DNA of 64,000 bases from Archangium lipolyticum (lineage in GTDB: Bacteria > Myxococcota > Myxococcia > Myxococcales > Myxococcaceae). A model generated the notes under the pieces. It saw only the letters and a list, made by a program, of their open reading frames with translations. It ran no database searches and was not told the origin of the DNA. How positions within the stretch are numbered: position 1 is the first letter of the stretch; every line of letters begins with the position of its first letter. The stretch is from the NCBI RefSeq assembly GCF_024623785.1, contig NZ_JANKBZ010000012.1, forward strand, positions 186,001 to 250,000, in the 5' to 3' direction. Both the position numbers and the translations under genes were made by a program. Of this stretch, positions 60,523-64,000 are shown one piece after another.

Positions 60523-62294
60523 AGGCGCTGGCAACGGCGTCTCCTGGCGGCCACGAGGAACAAAGCAAGGGCGCCGAGGAATCCCGGCGCGTTCACGGCG
60601 GAGCCCTGGCAGCCACACCCGGGGCCCGCCGGCCCACCCGGGCCCGTCCCACTGTCGGAGGGAGACGGGATGGGACCCGTCCCGGCATCGGGGCTCCCCG
60701 GACCCGGGCAGAGCGGGCAGGAGCCACCGTCATACGAGCCGGTCCCCACGCACTGGCCAGCGTTGCAGGTGGAGCCACCCGGGCAGTCATCCTGGGTGCG
60801 GCACGAGGGCAGGCATCCGCTGGTGCCATCGGGGAAGGGAGCGCACTGGAGTCCCGAGGCACAGGTCCCCGCGGTGCAGCTGCGCACGCACAGGGTGGTG
60901 TGATTGGGGCCCACCGTCTGGCAGGAGGAGCCCTCGGGGCAGGAGCACGTGGTCGTCCCCGCGCAGGTCTGCGAGCAGAAGCCCTGCGGATGGCCGTTCA
61001 CCTTCAGGCACAGCTGGCCCGTGCCGCACTGCGCGCTGTCGTCACAGGGCTCGCCGATGACCACGCCGGAGTTGCGCACGGGGGCGCACACGCCCTCGCA
61101 GACGCGGCAGGCGGAGCCGGCACCGCAGTCCGCGTCGCTGTAGCACTTCGGGATGCAGAGGTTGCCTCCGGGCTGGCTCGCGCAGACGTAGCCCTCGCGG
61201 CAGTCCGCGAGGGTGTTGCACTGGTCGAGGCACATGTTCGAGGTGGCGTTCACCTGGGTGCAGACCGAGCCCGTGGGGCAGGCACCGACGCCGGAACCAC
61301 AGTTCTCCGAGCAGTAGCCGCCGTACCAGGCCGTCCCCGTCGAGGGCAGCACCACCGGCTGCTGGCAGTAGCCGTACGCGGAGCCGCAGTTCTGGTTCTG
61401 GGTACAGGCGTTGCCCACCTGCGTGGCGTAGTCCTTGTCCGCCGGCAGGCACGCGTACCGGAAGCCCGGCACCGCGGTGGACGACTTGCACACGAAGGGC
61501 TCCGGGCACTCACCGGGGGTGGTGTTCGTGCAGCCCTTGGTGCAGAAGTTGTAGGCCACCTGGCCGCCCGTGTTCTGCGGCGTCACGCAGGTGAACCCGG
61601 TACAGGTGCCGGCCGCCGAGCACGGCGCGGACACGTAGTTCGGCGTCGTCGGATAGCGTTTGCACAGCAGGTCGAGGTCGTACTGGCTGAGCGCGCGCCG
61701 GTTGCCGCCCACCGGCAGCTCGTTGGACATCACCGCGTTCGTCACCTCGTACGAGAGGCCCAGGCCCTGGCAGAACCCCACCGCCTGAAGCAGGTACGTC
61801 TGCAAGTCGTAGAAGCCCGCCTGCGTGGGGGTGGTGGTGGACCATTTGATGTCCCCCGTCCCGTTGATGAGGATGTCGCACTGGTACAGGTAGCCGCCGT
61901 AGTCGAGCGGCACGGTGATGAAGGGCCGGGTGCCGAGCAGGTCGCGGTAGAGGGGATCATTCTTGTCGGTGATCCACACGGCGGCCACGCTGTAGCGGTC
62001 GTTCAGGTTGCGCGGCTCGGCGACGGTGGGCTGGCTCAGCCCCGCGTATCTGAAGGCAGTGGTCGCACAGGTGGCGTTGTCCCAGGTCTGGAACGCGTTC
62101 TTGACGGCCGTCTCCACCAGCGACAGTTGGATGCCCGCCGGCTGCGCGTACCGCGAGTCCACGTAGTACTCGAAGGGGTTGTCCTTCGTGTTGAGCATCC
62201 GGAAGTTGGAATAGTTGTAGGCCTGGGCCAGAGCCACCTGGCTCCAGACCAGCACCCCGAGCAGCACCACGCCGCGCAAAAGCCCGTGCCTCAT
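60519..62294 (-). CDS. Secreted MYXO-CTERM protein: inactive matrixin-like domain plus Cys-rich repeats
   Basis: A 591-residue exported protein. After the signal peptide (LLGVLVWSQVALA), residues 26-215 follow the matrixin pattern of the proteases at 30.9-32.8 kb: a helix ETAVKNAFQTWDNATCATTA, and LLQAVGFCQGLGL at 168-180 where the zinc helix should be, with AVM where the Met-turn is. All three zinc His and the catalytic Glu are replaced (Gln, Ala, Phe, Leu). Residues 220-530 hold many six-to-eight-Cys modules of the type DADCGAGSACRVCEGVC. The tail (GCGCQGSAVNAPGFLGALAL, then AARRRRCQRL) is a MYXO-CTERM signal. It may bind rather than cut a ligand. It overlaps the GspE-like gene. Confidence 0.8.
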   Translation of the reverse strand: MRHGLLRGVVLLGVLVWSQVALAQAYNYSNFRMLNTKDNPFEYYVDSRYAQPAGIQLSLVETAVKNAFQTWDNATCATTAFRYAGLSQPTVAEPRNLNDRYSVAAVWITDKNDPLYRDLLGTRPFITVPLDYGGYLYQCDILINGTGDIKWSTTTPTQAGFYDLQTYLLQAVGFCQGLGLSYEVTNAVMSNELPVGGNRRALSQYDLDLLCKRYPTTPNYVSAPCSAAGTCTGFTCVTPQNTGGQVAYNFCTKGCTNTTPGECPEPFVCKSSTAVPGFRYACLPADKDYATQVGNACTQNQNCGSAYGYCQQPVVLPSTGTAWYGGYCSENCGSGVGACPTGSVCTQVNATSNMCLDQCNTLADCREGYVCASQPGGNLCIPKCYSDADCGAGSACRVCEGVCAPVRNSGVVIGEPCDDSAQCGTGQLCLKVNGHPQGFCSQTCAGTTTCSCPEGSSCQTVGPNHTTLCVRSCTAGTCASGLQCAPFPDGTSGCLPSCRTQDDCPGGSTCNAGQCVGTGSYDGGSCPLCPGPGSPDAGTGPIPSPSDSGTGPGGPAGPGCGCQGSAVNAPGFLGALALFLVAARRRRCQRL

Positions 62295-62376
62295 CTTGAG
62301 GACTCCTCGGTCCACCCGGAGCGCCAGGGGACGCACGCGTGCTCCCCTCCCCCTCCGGCATTCAGTGGACGGCAGT

Positions 62377-63138
62377 CTACTCGCGAATCGCCCGGATGGT
62401 GGCGTCGACCAGGGCCTCGGGGGTGGGACGCTCGGCCACGGCGGCCACCGGGAGCCCCAGCTGCGTCAGCGCCGCCGCGGTGGTGGGGCCGATGGCCACC
62501 AGCCGGGCCGCGCCGATCCGCTCGCGCCCCACCGCCTCCAGGAACGCCTCCGCGGTGCGCGGCGAGGCGAACAGGGCCACGTGCGGGGGCGAGGACTCGA
62601 GCAGCTCATGGGCCTCGGGCGGCAGCGGCGCGGCCCTCGAGCGGTACGCCGTCACCCGCGTCACCCTCGCGCCGTGCTCGCGCAGCGCGTCCTCTATCTC
62701 CCGCCGCCCCTCCTCCGCGGCCGGTAGCAGCACCTCGTCCTCCGGATCCAGCCCGGGACGCATGACCTCGTAGAGCGCCGCGCCCGTGCCCTCGGGAGAC
62801 TCGACGGACACCGTCAGCCCGTAGCCCTCCACGGCGCGCGCGGTCCGCGGACCCACCACGGCGAAGCGCACCCGCGACAGCAGCGCCGTCGTGCCGGCCT
62901 CGCGCACCGCCTCCATCAGCGCCTCCACCGCCGAGGCGCTGGCGAACACCACCCACTTGTAGCGCTGGATGGACTCCGCGGCCGCCATCAGCGGGCGCGG
63001 ATCCTCCGGGGGCAGCAGCTCCAACAACGGGACATGCAGCACTTCCGCGCCCTCGTCCTCGAGGAGGAAGCACAGCTCCTCCGAGCGTTCACGGGGGCGC
63101 GTCACCAGGACGCGGATGCCTTCGAGTCGCTTTTGCAC
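62377..63138 (-). CDS. hemD: Uroporphyrinogen-III synthase
   Basis: A 253-residue enzyme that closes hydroxymethylbilane to uroporphyrinogen III in heme and cobalamin synthesis. IRVLVTRPRERSEELCFLLE is the N-terminal family block; YKWVVFASASAVEALMEAVR and APLPPEAHELLESSPPHVAL with FASPRTAEAFLEAVG lie at the two-lobe interface. The GTG at 63138 gives the expected N-terminus; the ribosome site is weak. It lies 112 bases after hemC on the same strand, a common order. Confidence 0.9.
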   Translation of the reverse strand: MQKRLEGIRVLVTRPRERSEELCFLLEDEGAEVLHVPLLELLPPEDPRPLMAAAESIQRYKWVVFASASAVEALMEAVREAGTTALLSRVRFAVVGPRTARAVEGYGLTVSVESPEGTGAALYEVMRPGLDPEDEVLLPAAEEGRREIEDALREHGARVTRVTAYRSRAAPLPPEAHELLESSPPHVALFASPRTAEAFLEAVGRERIGAARLVAIGPTTAAALTQLGLPVAAVAERPTPEALVDATIRAIRE

Positions 63139-63250
63139 GGGCGCGCACTGTAGGCCATCTGGGCGCGGTCCATAGTTCCTCTTCGCGTCTCGCTTCCGAG
63201 ATGGAGGTAGGACCGCGCGGGGAGACTTCCAGGGTTCTCCCGGTTCCCCG

Positions 63251-64000
63251 TCAGGACTCCGGCACGGGCCTGGCGCGGCCAAAATCGCGGAGGATCTCCG
63301 CCGCGCCCCGCGACAGCAGCTCCTCGGCGAGCGCCTCTCCCACGGCGTGCGCCGCCTCCACCGGGCCGCTGCGGGCGCCCTCCACCACCTTCGAGCCGTC
63401 AGGCCGCCCCACCAGTCCGCGCAGGTGGACGATGCCCCCGTCCACGGTGGCGTGTCCGGCCAGAGGGACGGTGCAGCCGCCCTCCAACCGGGCCATGAGG
63501 GCGCGCTCGGCCGTCACGGCCACGCGCGTGGTGGCGTCCTCCAGCGGCGCCAGCAGGCGGCGCACCTCGGCGTCCTCGGTGCGGCACTGGATGGCGAGCA
63601 CCCCCTGCCCCACCGCCGGCAGGCTCAGGGTGGTGGGCAGCACCTCGGAGATCTCCGTCTCCAGCCCCAGGCGCTTGAGGCCCGCGTAGGCGAGCACCGC
63701 GCCGTGCAGATCCATCTCGCGCATGCGCGCCAGCCGCGTCTGCACGTTGCCGCGCAGGCTGACGATCTCCAGGTCCGGCCGCCGCGATCGCAGGATGCAG
63801 CTGCGCCGCAGCGAGGACGTCCCCACCCTCGCGCCCATGGGCAACGACTCCAGCATGAGCCCACCCGGGCTGCAGAAGGCGTCGCGCGGATCCTCGCGCC
63901 TGGGCACCGCCGCGAGCAGCAGGCCCGCGGGCAGCACGGACGTCATGTCCTTGAGGCTGTGCACGGCCAGGTCCGCGCGGCCATCGAGCAGCGACTGCTC
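63251..64000 (-). CDS. hemC: Hydroxymethylbilane synthase (porphobilinogen deaminase), 5' end beyond window edge
   Basis: The C-terminal 249 residues of the enzyme that joins four porphobilinogens. The frame is open to the right edge, so the N-terminus (about 60-70 residues) is missing. [49 protein letters not shown] and [17 protein letters not shown] are family motifs, and [13 protein letters not shown] carries the Cys that binds the dipyrromethane cofactor. hemD follows downstream. Confidence 0.92.
   Translation of the reverse strand, partial: EQSLLDGRADLAVHSLKDMTSVLPAGLLLAAVPRREDPRDAFCSPGGLMLESLPMGARVGTSSLRRSCILRSRRPDLEIVSLRGNVQTRLARMREMDLHGAVLAYAGLKRLGLETEISEVLPTTLSLPAVGQGVLAIQCRTEDAEVRRLLAPLEDATTRVAVTAERALMARLEGGCTVPLAGHATVDGGIVHLRGLVGRPDGSKVVEGARSGPVEAAHAVGEALAEELLSRGAAEILRDFGRARPVPES

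Overview
The window looks like chromosomal DNA of a fruiting myxobacterium of the suborder Cystobacterineae (Archangium/Cystobacter/Stigmatella type). GC content is high, with strong G/C at third codon positions. Secreted proteins end in MYXO-CTERM tails (Gly-Cys, one hydrophobic helix, Arg cluster). There are eukaryote-like Ser/Thr kinases, stand-alone receivers and hybrid kinases, a chemosensory operon and many lipoproteins. No integrase, transposase, prophage or CRISPR array is visible, and no rRNA. The genus is inference; the order is fairly safe.

Layout. 1-3.2 kb (minus): an accessory, lower-GC module made of a trypsin-STAND-TPR protein (cut by the left edge) and a small three-helix membrane protein just upstream; this is the best candidate for an uncharacterised conflict system. 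3.4-9 kb: an LPG-synthase-like membrane protein, a very divergent SEDS (FtsW/RodA)-like protein, a Cys-rich lipoprotein, a GNAT acetyltransferase and a Tat-exported lipoprotein paired with a GMC oxidoreductase. 9.1-10.9 kb: a DUF3304 lipoprotein followed by a frameshifted, N-terminally deleted DUF2235 (Tle1-like type VI effector) remnant. 11-15 kb: an exported TldD-family protein, then an SDR and a DHA2 efflux pump. 15.3-18.8 kb (minus): heparinase II/III-like protein and UDP-sugar dehydrogenase, a polysaccharide pair. 19-20.8 kb: a GAF/DHp protein with a worn-out ATPase domain, and a DedA protein.

20.8-28 kb (minus) is one tightly packed chemosensory operon: CheW, CheR-TPR, MCP, CheY, CheW and CheA with a fused receiver, without CheB. 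28.2-30.2 kb: a membrane Ser/Thr kinase whose outer part ends in a TonB-C-like domain. 30.2-33.4 kb (minus): a secreted protein, two matrixin metalloproteases with overlapping reading frames and a HAD phosphatase. 33.5-35.8 kb: gltX, a small exported protein, then tRNA-Gln and two identical tRNA-Glu genes, each tRNA-Glu with its own terminator.

35.8-39.5 kb holds signalling proteins and small proteins. 39.5-43.4 kb (minus) is the pyruvate dehydrogenase operon pdhA-pdhB-aceF. 43.5-48.5 kb: a HAD protein, an orphan membrane protein, an OPA-family transporter with arsenate reductase, and a Nudix-like protein. 48.6-54.7 kb (plus): an envelope operon of 5'-nucleotidase-like lipoprotein, large lipoprotein and predicted outer-membrane barrel. 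54.8-58.5 kb: VOC protein, lipoprotein and a PmbA-like/TldD pair in which TldD carries a Tat lipoprotein signal. 58.7-62.3 kb (minus): a MYXO-CTERM protein with a matrixin-like fold that has lost its zinc ligands, overlapping a GspE/PilB-type ATPase gene. 62.4-64 kb (minus): hemC (cut by the right edge) and hemD.
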